This document shows, piece by piece, positions 33,252-40,581 of a stretch of DNA of 64,000 nt (its first letter is position 1; each line of letters starts with the position of its first letter). The stretch comes from Pseudonocardia nigra (GTDB taxonomy: Bacteria > Actinomycetota > Actinomycetes > Mycobacteriales > Pseudonocardiaceae), in contig NZ_JAHKRK010000006.1 in assembly GCF_019396355.1 (NCBI RefSeq), positions 1-64,000 of the forward strand. Reading direction: 5' to 3'. Made by a program: the position numbers and the translations under genes. The notes below the pieces were generated by a model. The model was not told the origin of the DNA. It did not search any database and saw only the letters and a list, made by a program, of their open reading frames with translations.

Positions 33252-34706
33252 TCACCCGGACCGGCGGGGCAGGGGGTCGTCCGGGGTGATCACCGGCTCG
33301 GTGAACCAGCGGTCGTCGGCGAAGGCGTCGGTGTCGTCGACGAGGTAGGCGGGGCGGCGGTGTTCCCGCTCGCTGCCCCCGGCTGCGCCGCCCATCCCGA
33401 CGGGTGGGAAGTAGCCGTGCCCGAGGCCGGTGCGTGGCGTGCCTCCCGAACGCGCCGGCTCGCCCGACGCCGCGGTCGAGGTCGCCGGTCGCTCGGCGGG
33501 GGAGCCGGATGCGGGCGGGCGGAGCTCCGGCGAGGGGCGTGGAGCACCTCCGGCCGAGCCGGGAACGGCCGGCCCGCCGGCGCCGCCGCGGCCGCGCTCG
33601 GGCGGCGGCGTTCGGGAGTCGACGACGGCGGGCGCCGAGCGCCAGCCGGGCGTGGCCGAGCCGGGCTGGGGGACCGCGGGGACGACGGGCCGGAAGGGTG
33701 CGCCCGCCGGACCGGCCGAGCCGCCCTGCTGCCGGCCCGTCCCTGGTGCGGCCGACGATCCCGGTGCCCGCCCTGTTCCACCGCCGCTCGCTGTGAGGCC
33801 GCCGGGCACGGCCGCGACAGGCGTGCCGCTGCCCGTACCGATGCCGCTGCCGCCGTTCCCGGTGGGGACCGGTGCCCCGCGGCCGGGTGCGGCAGCGGGC
33901 CCCGGTCCCGTGGGGCCAACACCTGCGGCGCCGAACCCGCCGGGCGCGGCGGGAACGACGGGTGGAGCCGCGCCGGGCGCGCTGCCGGCGGCCGGGGAAG
34001 CGGGGGAAGCAGGGGGAGGCGGGGTGGCGAGGGACGCGCCGGGACCGGCGGCGCCGGGTGTGGCGACGCTTCCGGGCAGGTGGCCCGCGCCGCCGATTTC
34101 CGCCGGACCCCGACCGCCGGCGTCCCATCCGGGCGAGGACCCGACGCCCTCCCCGCCGGCGGGGGCCGCTGCGACGTCGACGGTGACCGCCAGCGGCCGG
34201 CCCATCGGGTACATGTGGGGCTTGTTCTGCGCGGAGCCGCTGCCGTAGTTCTCCATCGCGTCGACGGCCTGCTGGGCCAGCCGGTCGCGTTCGGCGTCGG
34301 CCGCCGCCCAGTCCGGATCGAGCGCAGCTCCGTCCTTGGGCGACAGTCCCGGCGACTCCTCCGGGACAGAATTCTGCGGAGGCGGCGGCACGCTGTTGCG
34401 CATGGTGGCGACGAGCTCCGCCTGGCGTTCGAGGGCCTGCGCCGTTCGCGCCGCGTGCCGCACCGCCTGCGTGGCCCAGTCGCCGAGCGGGGTGAGACCG
34501 GACCGCGTGGAGTCCGCCGCCGCACCTTCCCAGCTCCCCGCGAGCCGGGCGGTCGCGGCAGCGAGGTTCGTGTCGATCTCCCGGAGCCGGCGCTCGACGT
34601 CGAGCCAGAGCGTCTGCGCGTCGACGGAGGCGAGATGGCCCGGACCGGCGGTGACGAGTTGGTGGATCTCCTGGTGGCTGAAGCCCTTCCACCGGATGTC
34701 GCTCAC
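33252..34706 (-). CDS. WXG/PPE-like helical protein with Pro/Gly/Ala-rich C-terminus
   Basis: This 484-residue protein has a helical N-terminal domain (about residues 1-140) with GSWEGAAADS, a WxG turn as in WXG100/PPE-type substrates of type VII (ESX) secretion. About 280 residues of Gly/Pro/Ala-rich low complexity follow, and a conserved-looking acidic tail (AYLVDDTDAFADDRWFTEPV) ends it. It has no signal peptide. GTG 34706 overlaps the stop of the 110-residue gene (GTGA), so the two are probably made together and may pair like PE/PPE partners. No ESX core genes (eccC, eccD, mycP) are in the window. Export through an ESX system elsewhere is inferred. Confidence 0.8.
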   Translation of the reverse strand: MSDIRWKGFSHQEIHQLVTAGPGHLASVDAQTLWLDVERRLREIDTNLAAATARLAGSWEGAAADSTRSGLTPLGDWATQAVRHAARTAQALERQAELVATMRNSVPPPPQNSVPEESPGLSPKDGAALDPDWAAADAERDRLAQQAVDAMENYGSGSAQNKPHMYPMGRPLAVTVDVAAAPAGGEGVGSSPGWDAGGRGPAEIGGAGHLPGSVATPGAAGPGASLATPPPPASPASPAAGSAPGAAPPVVPAAPGGFGAAGVGPTGPGPAAAPGRGAPVPTGNGGSGIGTGSGTPVAAVPGGLTASGGGTGRAPGSSAAPGTGRQQGGSAGPAGAPFRPVVPAVPQPGSATPGWRSAPAVVDSRTPPPERGRGGAGGPAVPGSAGGAPRPSPELRPPASGSPAERPATSTAASGEPARSGGTPRTGLGHGYFPPVGMGGAAGGSEREHRRPAYLVDDTDAFADDRWFTEPVITPDDPLPRRSG

Positions 34707-35035
34707 AGCCGCCCCCACTGATCGGCCACGACGTCCTGGGTGTACACGTAGTCGTCCTCCATACGTTTGAGGGAATCGACGACCTTGATCAGCTCCTGCT
34801 CGTACAGGCGAAGTGCCTCGTAGGCCGAGTACGCGCCGTCCATGACCTCGTGGTTGTAGTGCTCCGTCATGGCGATGCTGATGTCGTCGGCGGCCCAAGG
34901 CTCCGGCAACCGCCCCCTGTTCCGGGCGTCCATCAGCAGGGGGCGGAAGTCCTGGAGCGCCCTTTCGTAGGCAGCACGGAGGATGGGAAGTGCGTGCGCC
35001 TCGATCCGGAGGGTGAGACTGGGTCGGTCGGACAC
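34703..35035 (-). CDS. Small helical protein, copy 1, partner of the WXG/PPE-like protein
   Basis: This 110-residue all-helical protein has shared blocks LPEPWAADDISIAMTEHYN and EVMDGxxSxYxALRxYEQEL, also found in its paralogue at 35753. The C-terminal helix LKRMEDDYVYTQ occupies the place where ESX substrates carry YxxxD/E; here the +4 residue is Gln, so the motif is imperfect. It is coupled to the WXG/PPE-like gene through a GTGA overlap and preceded by a DUF3558 lipoprotein gene. A PE/EsxA-like dimer partner role is inferred from size, helicity and coupling; no family name can be given. Confidence 0.8.
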   Translation of the reverse strand: MSDRPSLTLRIEAHALPILRAAYERALQDFRPLLMDARNRGRLPEPWAADDISIAMTEHYNHEVMDGAYSAYEALRLYEQELIKVVDSLKRMEDDYVYTQDVVADQWGRL

Positions 35036-35106
35036 GCGTGCCTCCGCTCGCCAGGCCGGGATTGTGTTCCCGACGCTACCGAGCGAAACGGGCGCGTACC
35101 CGGTTC

Positions 35107-35128
35107 CGCCGGAAACGCTTTGCGATCG
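35107..35128 (-). promoter_or_regulatory. Conserved spacer motif AAACGCTTTGCGATCG, copy 1
   Basis: AAACGCTTTGCGATCG is in the gap between the helical gene (copy 1) and DUF3558 copy 1; its twin, with A for G, is at 36152-36170. It is the most conserved part of the two otherwise different spacers. It could be a regulatory site or a relic of the duplication. Confidence 0.4.
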
Positions 35129-35140
35129 TGAATGGTCAGA

Positions 35141-35710
35141 TCAGCGGGAGAGCAGAGTGGTGAGGACCTGCTCTGCCACCTCGACGGCGTCGCGGCAGAG
35201 CTGGTCCTGCGGAATCGGGGGCAACCTACCTCCGTCGGCGAACTGCACGTCGAGGAACTGGCCATCGGCGACGTCGACGTCCACCGAGCAGAAGTCGGGG
35301 TTCTTGGGTCGAGCGAGGATTGCCGGGAACCCTGCGATGGTGATGGGGGTGATCTCGTCAGTGAGAGCGTCAGAGTTGGTGAGTACCTCGATGCCGTTGC
35401 CAGTGGCCAAGGCCAATCCGACGGCGACTGCCCGGGGCTCGAATCCGCTGATCGAGCAGGCCGGGCCGGCGAACCCGGGTGCGGTGCTCCTGTAGGGGAC
35501 GGGATCGCCGTCCAGACCGAGCGATGCCCGCTGATCCGGGGTCAGCAGCGCGCACGGGTCGACGCCGTCGAGGGGGAGTTCGTGTGGCCGGGGCGGCAGG
35601 GCGAGCCCGGTCGGTTCGGGGGCGGGGGCGGGTTCGGCGCGTCCGGGGGTCTCTGCCGAACATGCCGCGAGCAGGGCCGCGGTGGCGATCAGCAGGAGGA
35701 CACGGCGCAC
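35141..35710 (-). CDS. DUF3558 lipoprotein, copy 1
   Basis: This 189-residue lipoprotein has signal LLLIATAALLAAC (lipobox Cys 16). The DUF3558 core DPCALLTPDQRASLGL is at about residues 52-67, with two more Cys (CSISG; FCSVDVDVADGQ) that could form disulfides. DUF3558 proteins are secreted actinobacterial lipoproteins of unknown role, often near ESX-type helical proteins. The second copy at 36177 shares the same order of motifs. It is separated from the 110-residue gene by 105 nt. Confidence 0.9.
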   Translation of the reverse strand: MRRVLLLIATAALLAACSAETPGRAEPAPAPEPTGLALPPRPHELPLDGVDPCALLTPDQRASLGLDGDPVPYRSTAPGFAGPACSISGFEPRAVAVGLALATGNGIEVLTNSDALTDEITPITIAGFPAILARPKNPDFCSVDVDVADGQFLDVQFADGGRLPPIPQDQLCRDAVEVAEQVLTTLLSR

Positions 35711-35752
35711 TGGACCGACGCTAGCGCAGCGCGGCGGTGCAGCGGTGGTCGT

Positions 35753-36085
35753 TCACAGGTGCTTCCACTGGTCGGCGACGGCCTGCTCGGTGTTGCGGTA
35801 GTCGTCTTCCATGCGCTTGAGGGTGTCGACGATGGTGAGTAGCTCCTGCTCGTAGGCACGCAGGGCGGCGTAGGTGGAGTGGGGGCCGTCCATGACCTCG
35901 CGGTTGTAGTGCTCCGTCATGGCGATGCTGATGTCATCGGCGGCCCATGGCTCCGGCAGCCGACCTCGTCGCCGAATGGTCGCCAGGAGATCTATCAGAT
36001 CGACAGCTGCACGTTCGTAAGCGGCCCGGAGAGCGGGTAGGGCGTGAGGTTCGGTTCGGAGGGTGAGTGTTGCGTGGTACACCAT
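35753..36085 (-). CDS. Small helical protein, copy 2
   Basis: This 110-residue paralogue of the gene at 34703 has the same length and the same LPEPWAADDISIAMTEHYN block. Its C-terminal helix reads LKRMEDDYRNTEQAV, giving a Y-x3-E match to the ESX signal YxxxD/E that copy 1 lacks. ATG 36085 gives exact length agreement with copy 1. It is not followed by its own WXG/PPE-like gene; instead the next gene downstream is DUF3558 copy 1, so copy 2 may share the single partner or be an immunity- or chaperone-like relic. Confidence 0.8.
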   Translation of the reverse strand: MVYHATLTLRTEPHALPALRAAYERAAVDLIDLLATIRRRGRLPEPWAADDISIAMTEHYNREVMDGPHSTYAALRAYEQELLTIVDTLKRMEDDYRNTEQAVADQWKHL

Positions 36086-36151
36086 GCCTCCATAGATCGA
36101 GAGGAACCTGTCCGAGGTTACTGACTGCGGGAGGCCGAGGCGCCGCTGAAG

Positions 36152-36170
36152 GCAAAACGCTTTGCAATCG
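36152..36170 (-). promoter_or_regulatory. Conserved spacer motif AAACGCTTTGCAATCG, copy 2
   Basis: This is the same motif as at 35107-35128, in the matching spacer between helical copy 2 and DUF3558 copy 2. Confidence 0.4.
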
Positions 36171-36176
36171 CGAACT

Positions 36177-36755
36177 TCAACCAATTCCCAGTGTGGTGAC
36201 GGCCTGTTCAGCGACTTCGATGGCGCCGCGGCACAACTCGTCCTGGGCGATCGGGGGTGTGCGGCCGCCGTCTGCGAACTGCACATCGATGAACTGACCC
36301 TCGGCGGTGTCGATGTCCACGGAGCAGAAGTCGGCGCTCGCAGGACGGGCGAGGAGCGCGGGGAAACCCGCAACGGTGATGGGCGTGATGTCGTCGGTCG
36401 TCGCGCCGGGACCGGTGAGCACGCCGATCCCACTGCCGGTCACGAGCGCGATGTTGATCGCCACAGCCCGGGGTTGGTAGCCGCGGATGGAACAGGCCGG
36501 GCCGACGAAACCGGGAGCAGTGCTTCTCGAACGTGAGGAATCGTCTGTCAACCCGAGGGTCTCCCGTTGCGTCGGTGTGAGCAGTGCGCACGGGTCGACG
36601 TCGTCGAGCGGGAGTTCGCGCGGCCGGGGCGGCAGCACGAGTCCCGTCGGTTCGGCGGCCGTGGGGGCGGGGGCGGGTTCGGCGCTTCCCGGCGTCCCCG
36701 CCGAGCAGGCCGTGAGCAGGACCGCGGCGGCGATCAGCGGCAGGGCGCGGCGCAC
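36177..36755 (-). CDS. DUF3558 lipoprotein, copy 2
   Basis: This 192-residue lipoprotein is paralogous to the gene at 35141: signal with lipobox LLTAC (Cys 16), then LPLDDVDPCALLTPTQRETLGL in the same place (motif split: PLDDVDP and CALLTPTQRETLGL). The Cys pattern CSIRG and FCSVDIDTAEGQ matches copy 1. It is first in the minus-strand set of five genes. A start ATG/GTG at 36755 places a positively charged n-region before the hydrophobic stretch. Confidence 0.9.
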   Translation of the reverse strand: MRRALPLIAAAVLLTACSAGTPGSAEPAPAPTAAEPTGLVLPPRPRELPLDDVDPCALLTPTQRETLGLTDDSSRSRSTAPGFVGPACSIRGYQPRAVAINIALVTGSGIGVLTGPGATTDDITPITVAGFPALLARPASADFCSVDIDTAEGQFIDVQFADGGRTPPIAQDELCRGAIEVAEQAVTTLGIG

Positions 36756-36765
36756 CCGGCCGACG

Positions 36766-37157
36766 CTAGCGCAGTCGGGCCGGCTCCGAAGCGGATCGGT
36801 ACACGCGCAGTGCCCACAGGATGAGCGGGATCTGCAGGGGGAGCCGGGCGTAGGCGATCAGCCGCTGCCGGGGCGGGCGTCGGACCAGTCGACGGCCATC
36901 TTGATGTTCGCGGGGAACACGGCGGCGAACAACGCCGTCGCCGCCAGTGCGCCGTGTCTCCGGGTGCGCGGTGCGGCGACCGCGGCGGCGACGCCCAGCT
37001 CCGCGACGTCGGACGCGAGCGTGCAGAACCGCGCCGAGCCGGGGAGCTGCTCCGGAACGATCTCGTCGAACGGACGGGGGACGGCGAAGTGCAGCGCGCC
37101 CATCCCTGCGAGCATCGTCGCCAGCGTTTCCGCTGCGCCGGGCCGTCGTCTCGTCAT
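36766..37157 (-). pseudogene. DoxX-like membrane protein, frameshifted
   Basis: From ATG 37157 the frame encodes a DoxX-like small membrane protein (GMGALHFAVPRPFDEIVPEQLPG, split as GMGALHFAVPRPFD and EIVPEQLPG; FPANIKMAVDWSD) but stops at 36858-36860. In the next frame the expected C-terminus continues as QRLIAYARLPLQIPLILW and ends at TAG 36766-36768. The break is in the CGCCCCGG run near 36865-36870: one extra C restores a protein of about 130 residues with the usual four helices. It is either a recent single-base deletion or a homopolymer sequencing error. It is divergent from the K+ channel gene, with a 66-nt gap. Confidence 0.8.
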
Positions 37158-37211
37158 CGGGCGATCATCGCAGACCGCCCGGTCGCCGCGACCTGGCCGA
37201 CAGGATGCGGT

Positions 37212-37217
37212 TACCCT
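37212..37217 (+). promoter_or_regulatory. -10 box of K+ channel gene
   Basis: TACCCT lies 6 nt before GTG 37224, so a leaderless transcript is likely. Confidence 0.4.
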
Positions 37218-37223
37218 CCGCGC

Positions 37224-38279
37224 GTGATGACCGATCGGCGGCGGCCGTTGGCCGACCCATCGCTGGTGGGGCTCATCCGGATGCCCGCCAGCGGGGCGAG
37301 CCCGGCGGTTGCGCTGCTGCGGCGGCTGTTCATCGCGTTCGGGGCGCTCGCGGTCGCCGCGTTCGTCGTGTTCCTCGGCCGCGAGGGCTACGTCGACAAC
37401 AACAGCGACACACCGATCTCGCTCGGCGACGCCTTCTACTACGCCACGGTGTCGCTGTCGACCACCGGTTACGGCGACATCGTCCCGGTCACGGCCCAGG
37501 CGCGCCTGATCACGACGGTCGTGATCACGCCGCTGCGGTTGCTGTTCCTCATCGTCCTGGTCGGGACCACGGTCGAGCTGCTCACCGAGCGCTCCCGGCA
37601 GGCAGTGCGCATCGAACGCTGGAGGTCCCGCGTGCGCGACCACACCATCGTCGTCGGCTACGGCACCAAGGGCCGGGCCGCCGTCGAGACACTGCTCGGC
37701 GACGGGGCCGATCCCACCGACATCGTCGTCGTCGACACGGACCGCACCCAGCTCGACGCCGCGTCCGCGCTCGGGCTGGTGACGGTCACCGGCAACGCCA
37801 CCCGTTCCAGCGTGCTGCGGATCGCCGGGTTGCAGAAGGCCGCGGCGATCGTGATCGCCCTGAACCGCGACGACACGGCCGTGCTGGTCACGCTCACCGC
37901 GCGCGAGCTCGCGGCGGACGTCCGGATCGTCGCGTCGGTGCGGGAGTCGGAGAACGTGCACCTGCTGCGGCAGTCCGGCGCCAACTCGGTGATCGTCTCG
38001 GCGGAGACGGCGGGCCGCCTGCTCGGGATGGCGACCACCACGCCGAGTGTGGTCGAGGTCGTCGAGGACCTCCTGACGCCCGACGCGGGATTCGCGATCA
38101 GTGAGCGGCCGGTGGACGATTCGGAGATCGGCGGGTCGCCGCGGCACCTGTCCGATATCGTGCTCGGCGTGGTGCGCGGCGACGACCTCTACCGCGTGGA
38201 CGCCTCCGCCGTCGACGCCCTGGAGCACGGCGACCGGCTGCTCTACGTCCGCAAGGCGAGCCCGCCCGACGAGGACTGA
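37224..38279 (+). CDS. Potassium channel with RCK/TrkA-N domain
   Basis: This 351-residue two-TM K+ channel has TM1 at about residues 27-50 (FIAFGALAVAAFVVFLG), the selectivity filter TTGYGDIVP at about 78-86, and TM2 at about 95-118 (ITPLRLLFLIVLVGTTVELL). An RCK/TrkA-N Rossmann domain follows (IVVGYGTKGRAAVETLL, about 139) with its NAD-site Asp in VVVDTDR, and then a TrkA-C-like end. It corresponds by order to M. tuberculosis Rv3200c. It probably conducts K+ under nucleotide or ion gating. The 3' end meets a GGGCGACTCGCG repeat with a hairpin (38302-38386) before the convergent histidine kinase gene. Confidence 0.94.
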   Translation: MMTDRRRPLADPSLVGLIRMPASGASPAVALLRRLFIAFGALAVAAFVVFLGREGYVDNNSDTPISLGDAFYYATVSLSTTGYGDIVPVTAQARLITTVVITPLRLLFLIVLVGTTVELLTERSRQAVRIERWRSRVRDHTIVVGYGTKGRAAVETLLGDGADPTDIVVVDTDRTQLDAASALGLVTVTGNATRSSVLRIAGLQKAAAIVIALNRDDTAVLVTLTARELAADVRIVASVRESENVHLLRQSGANSVIVSAETAGRLLGMATTTPSVVEVVEDLLTPDAGFAISERPVDDSEIGGSPRHLSDIVLGVVRGDDLYRVDASAVDALEHGDRLLYVRKASPPDED

Positions 38280-38301
38280 CGCCGTCGGGGTGATCGCCCG
38301 C

Positions 38302-38386
38302 GGAAATCGGGCGACTCGCGCGTCGGAATCGGGCGACTCGCGCGTCGGAATCGGGCGACTCGCGGGAACTGTCCGCGAGTCGCCCG
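38302..38386. repeat. GGAATCGGGCGACTCGCG repeats ending in a perfect hairpin
   Basis: Three direct copies with a 22-23-bp period start near 38302, 38325 and 38347. The last joins its inverse: arms 38352-38365 and 38373-38386 pair perfectly over 14 bp. It lies between convergent genes, so it probably stops transcription both ways. It is the same family as 3893-3955 and 42424-42460. Confidence 0.8.
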
Positions 38387-38411
38387 GAATCCGCACGTGA
38401 CTCGCCCCTTG

Positions 38412-39776
38412 TCAGGCGGTGGGGAGGGTCAGGGCGAAGGTGGCGCCGCGGCCGTCCGGCGGCTCGACGCACCGCAGGCCGCCCCCGTGTGCGCGGGCGA
38501 TCCCGCGCGCGATCGCCAGCCCGAGGCCGGCTCCGCCGTCGGCGGCGCGCGCCTCGTCCAGACGCACGAGCCGGTCGAAGATCCGCTCCCGGTCGGCGGG
38601 CGGCACGCCGGGGCCGCGATCCGTCACGAGCACCGTCGCGGTCGGCCCGTCCGAGGTGACGCTCACCGTGACGCGCCCGTCCGCGCCGCCGTACCGCCGC
38701 GCGTTGTCGAGCAGGTTGCCCAGCACCTGCCCGAGCCGCGCCGCGTCGCCGGGGGCCCGCACCGGGTCGCCGTGCACCTCGACGGTCAGGTCGGGCGCCA
38801 GCAGCCGCACCCGCTCGACCTCGGCGTCGACCACCTCCAGCAGGTCCACCCGTTCGCGGCGCAGCTCGATGCCCGCGTCGATCCGGGCCAGCACCAGCAG
38901 GTCGTCCACCAGCCGTCCGGCGCGGTGGCTCTCCCGGAGCAGCAGCAGGTGCAGCCGTTCCCGCTCCTCGTCGCCGAGTCCGGGGGCGATCGCCGCCTCG
39001 GCGACGGCCTGCACGCCCGCGATGGGGGTGCGCAGCTCGTGTGCGGCGTCGGCGACGAACCGCCGGGTCCGCGCCTCGGACGTCCGCGCGGCCGCCTCCG
39101 CCCCTTCCAGCTCGTCGAGCATCGCGTCGAACGCCGAGGCGGTGCGGCCGAGCTCCGTGTCGGTGCGCGACGGCGCGAGCCTGCGCCCCCGGTCGCCGCG
39201 GGTGATGGAGCGCGCCAGCCCGGTCATGGTGTCCAGCGGGGCCAGCGCGACGCGGGTGGTCAACAGCGTCACCACCCCGGCAACCGCCAGCGCCCCGACG
39301 CTCAGCAGCAGGAACGTCCGTCGCAGCAAGCCCTGGGCGCCGCTCACCGGGCCGCCGTCGGCCACCAGGGTGAGCTGTGAATCGTCGGCCAGCGGCGCCT
39401 GCAGCACCTGGTCGTCGCGGTCGTCGCCGTCATCGTCCCACCAGTCGTCATCGCGCGGCCCTGGCCGGCCCGGCGGCTGCCCGGGTTCGTCGTCGTCGGC
39501 GTCGCCCTCGTAGACGCGCCCGTCCGGCGCGACGATCTCGGCCCGGACCCCCGGTGCCTCCACCCGCCGCGCCACCTCCTCCGCCGGCACCCCCTGCGCC
39601 ACGAGCTGGCCGGCCAGCGCGGCGCGGACGTCCAGCTGCTCGCGCAGCTCCGCCCGGATCTGCGCGCTGAACACAACGTCGGTCAGGACACCGACCAGCA
39701 GCAGCACCGCGGCGAGCACCGCCATGCTCAGCGCCGTGACGCGCCGCCACAGCGACACCGTGCGCAGCCGCGTCAC
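38412..39776 (-). CDS. Two-component sensor histidine kinase
   Basis: This 454-residue sensor has TM1 at about residues 15-35, an extracytoplasmic loop (about 36-150), TM2 at about 155-180, HAMP, HisKA with the phospho-His in FVADAAHELRTPIAG (about 245), and HATPase_c boxes NLLDNARRYG, DRGPGVPPADRERIF and GGAGLGLAIARGI. The loop carries an unusual Asp-rich patch (DADDDE; RDDDWWDDDGDDRDDQ), which suggests a cation or cationic-peptide signal. GTG 39776 overlaps the regulator stop (GTGA). The partner is the OmpR-type regulator just upstream. It resembles MprB/CseC-type kinases, but the signal cannot be named. Confidence 0.94.
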   Translation of the reverse strand: MTRLRTVSLWRRVTALSMAVLAAVLLLVGVLTDVVFSAQIRAELREQLDVRAALAGQLVAQGVPAEEVARRVEAPGVRAEIVAPDGRVYEGDADDDEPGQPPGRPGPRDDDWWDDDGDDRDDQVLQAPLADDSQLTLVADGGPVSGAQGLLRRTFLLLSVGALAVAGVVTLLTTRVALAPLDTMTGLARSITRGDRGRRLAPSRTDTELGRTASAFDAMLDELEGAEAAARTSEARTRRFVADAAHELRTPIAGVQAVAEAAIAPGLGDEERERLHLLLLRESHRAGRLVDDLLVLARIDAGIELRRERVDLLEVVDAEVERVRLLAPDLTVEVHGDPVRAPGDAARLGQVLGNLLDNARRYGGADGRVTVSVTSDGPTATVLVTDRGPGVPPADRERIFDRLVRLDEARAADGGAGLGLAIARGIARAHGGGLRCVEPPDGRGATFALTLPTA

Positions 39777-40450
39777 GCCCCGCCCTCCGGCGGGTCGGCC
39801 CGGAGGACGTATCCCAGCCCGCGCACGGTGTGCACCAGTCGCGGCTCGCCGAGCTTGCGCCGCAACGCCGACACGTGCACCTCCACCAGGTTCGGGTCGT
39901 AGCTCGCGTAGCCCCAGACGCGCGTGAGGATCTGCCCCTTGCCGACGACGCGGCCCCGCTGGCCGGCGAGGAAGTCGAGCAGCCGCAGCTCGGTGGCGGT
40001 CAGCTCGATCGGCACGCCCGCCCGGCGCACCTCCCCGGCGGAGGCGTCGATCATCAGGTCGCCGATCTCGACGACCGAGGGCGTGCGGCCCATCCGGCGC
40101 AGCACCGCGGTCACCCGCGCGACCAGCTCGGCCAGCACGAACGGTTTGACGACGTAGTCGTCGGCCCCGCCGTGCAGCCCGCGCAGCCGGTCGTCGACGG
40201 CGTCGCGCGCGGTCAGCATCACCACGCCCGCGTCGCTGTGCCGGCGCACGACGTCGAGCAGCGTGAACCCGTCGCGCCCCGGCAGCATGATGTCCAGGAC
40301 GACGAGATCGGGTCGGAACGCGGCGAGGTCAGCCTCCAGGGTCCGCCCGTCGGGGCGTCCGGTCACCCCGAACCCGGCCTCGCCGAGCCCGGCGAGCACG
40401 GCGGCGCGGATCGCCTCGGCGTCCTCCACCACCAGCACGCGCGCGTCCAC
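39773..40450 (-). CDS. OmpR-family response regulator
   Basis: This 225-residue regulator has receiver acidic pocket VVEDAEA (Asp about 10-11), phospho-acceptor Asp 53 (VVLDIMLPGRDG), MLTARDA and DDYVVKPF (switch Thr and Lys). The C-terminal winged helix (LTATELRLLDFLAGQRGRVV, then VHVSALRRKLGE and VHTVRGLGYVL) is OmpR/PhoB-type. It is first in the operon with its kinase. The divergent 131-nt gap to the DUF5666 gene holds two pairs of 11-bp direct repeats (40484-40530) of the kind OmpR-family dimers bind, so it probably controls both directions. Confidence 0.95.
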   Translation of the reverse strand: MDARVLVVEDAEAIRAAVLAGLGEAGFGVTGRPDGRTLEADLAAFRPDLVVLDIMLPGRDGFTLLDVVRRHSDAGVVMLTARDAVDDRLRGLHGGADDYVVKPFVLAELVARVTAVLRRMGRTPSVVEIGDLMIDASAGEVRRAGVPIELTATELRLLDFLAGQRGRVVGKGQILTRVWGYASYDPNLVEVHVSALRRKLGEPRLVHTVRGLGYVLRADPPEGGA

Positions 40451-40483
40451 CCGACCATTCTGTGCCGCCCCGCCCGGCCCGGG

Positions 40484-40530
40484 CTGAAGATCGGCTGAAG
40501 GTGTGGCGGGGATTTCAGGTCGCGTTCAGG
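40484..40530. promoter_or_regulatory. Candidate response-regulator operator: two facing pairs of 11-bp direct repeats
   Basis: CTGAAG at 40484 and 40495 (11-bp period) faces TTCAGG at 40514 and 40525 (also 11-bp period), its reverse complement in the core CTGAA/TTCAG. Two head-to-tail sites in inverted arrangement between divergent genes is a plausible OmpR-family binding region. Confidence 0.6.
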
Positions 40531-40581
40531 AACGGGCAGCAGCGTCGGTGGGGACCGATCGAGACCACGAGGAGCACCACC

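Noticed and set aside
33252-36755. Complete type VII secretion locus
   Set aside because: No EccB, EccC, EccD, EccE or mycosin gene is present in the window.
38302-38386. Possible CRISPR array
   Set aside because: The 22-bp copies have almost no spacer and end in a terminator-like hairpin; no cas genes are present.
36858-38396. 512-codon minus frame joining the DoxX-like gene to sequence opposite the K+ channel
   Set aside because: Only the last 99 codons are recognisable; the rest is antisense to the channel.
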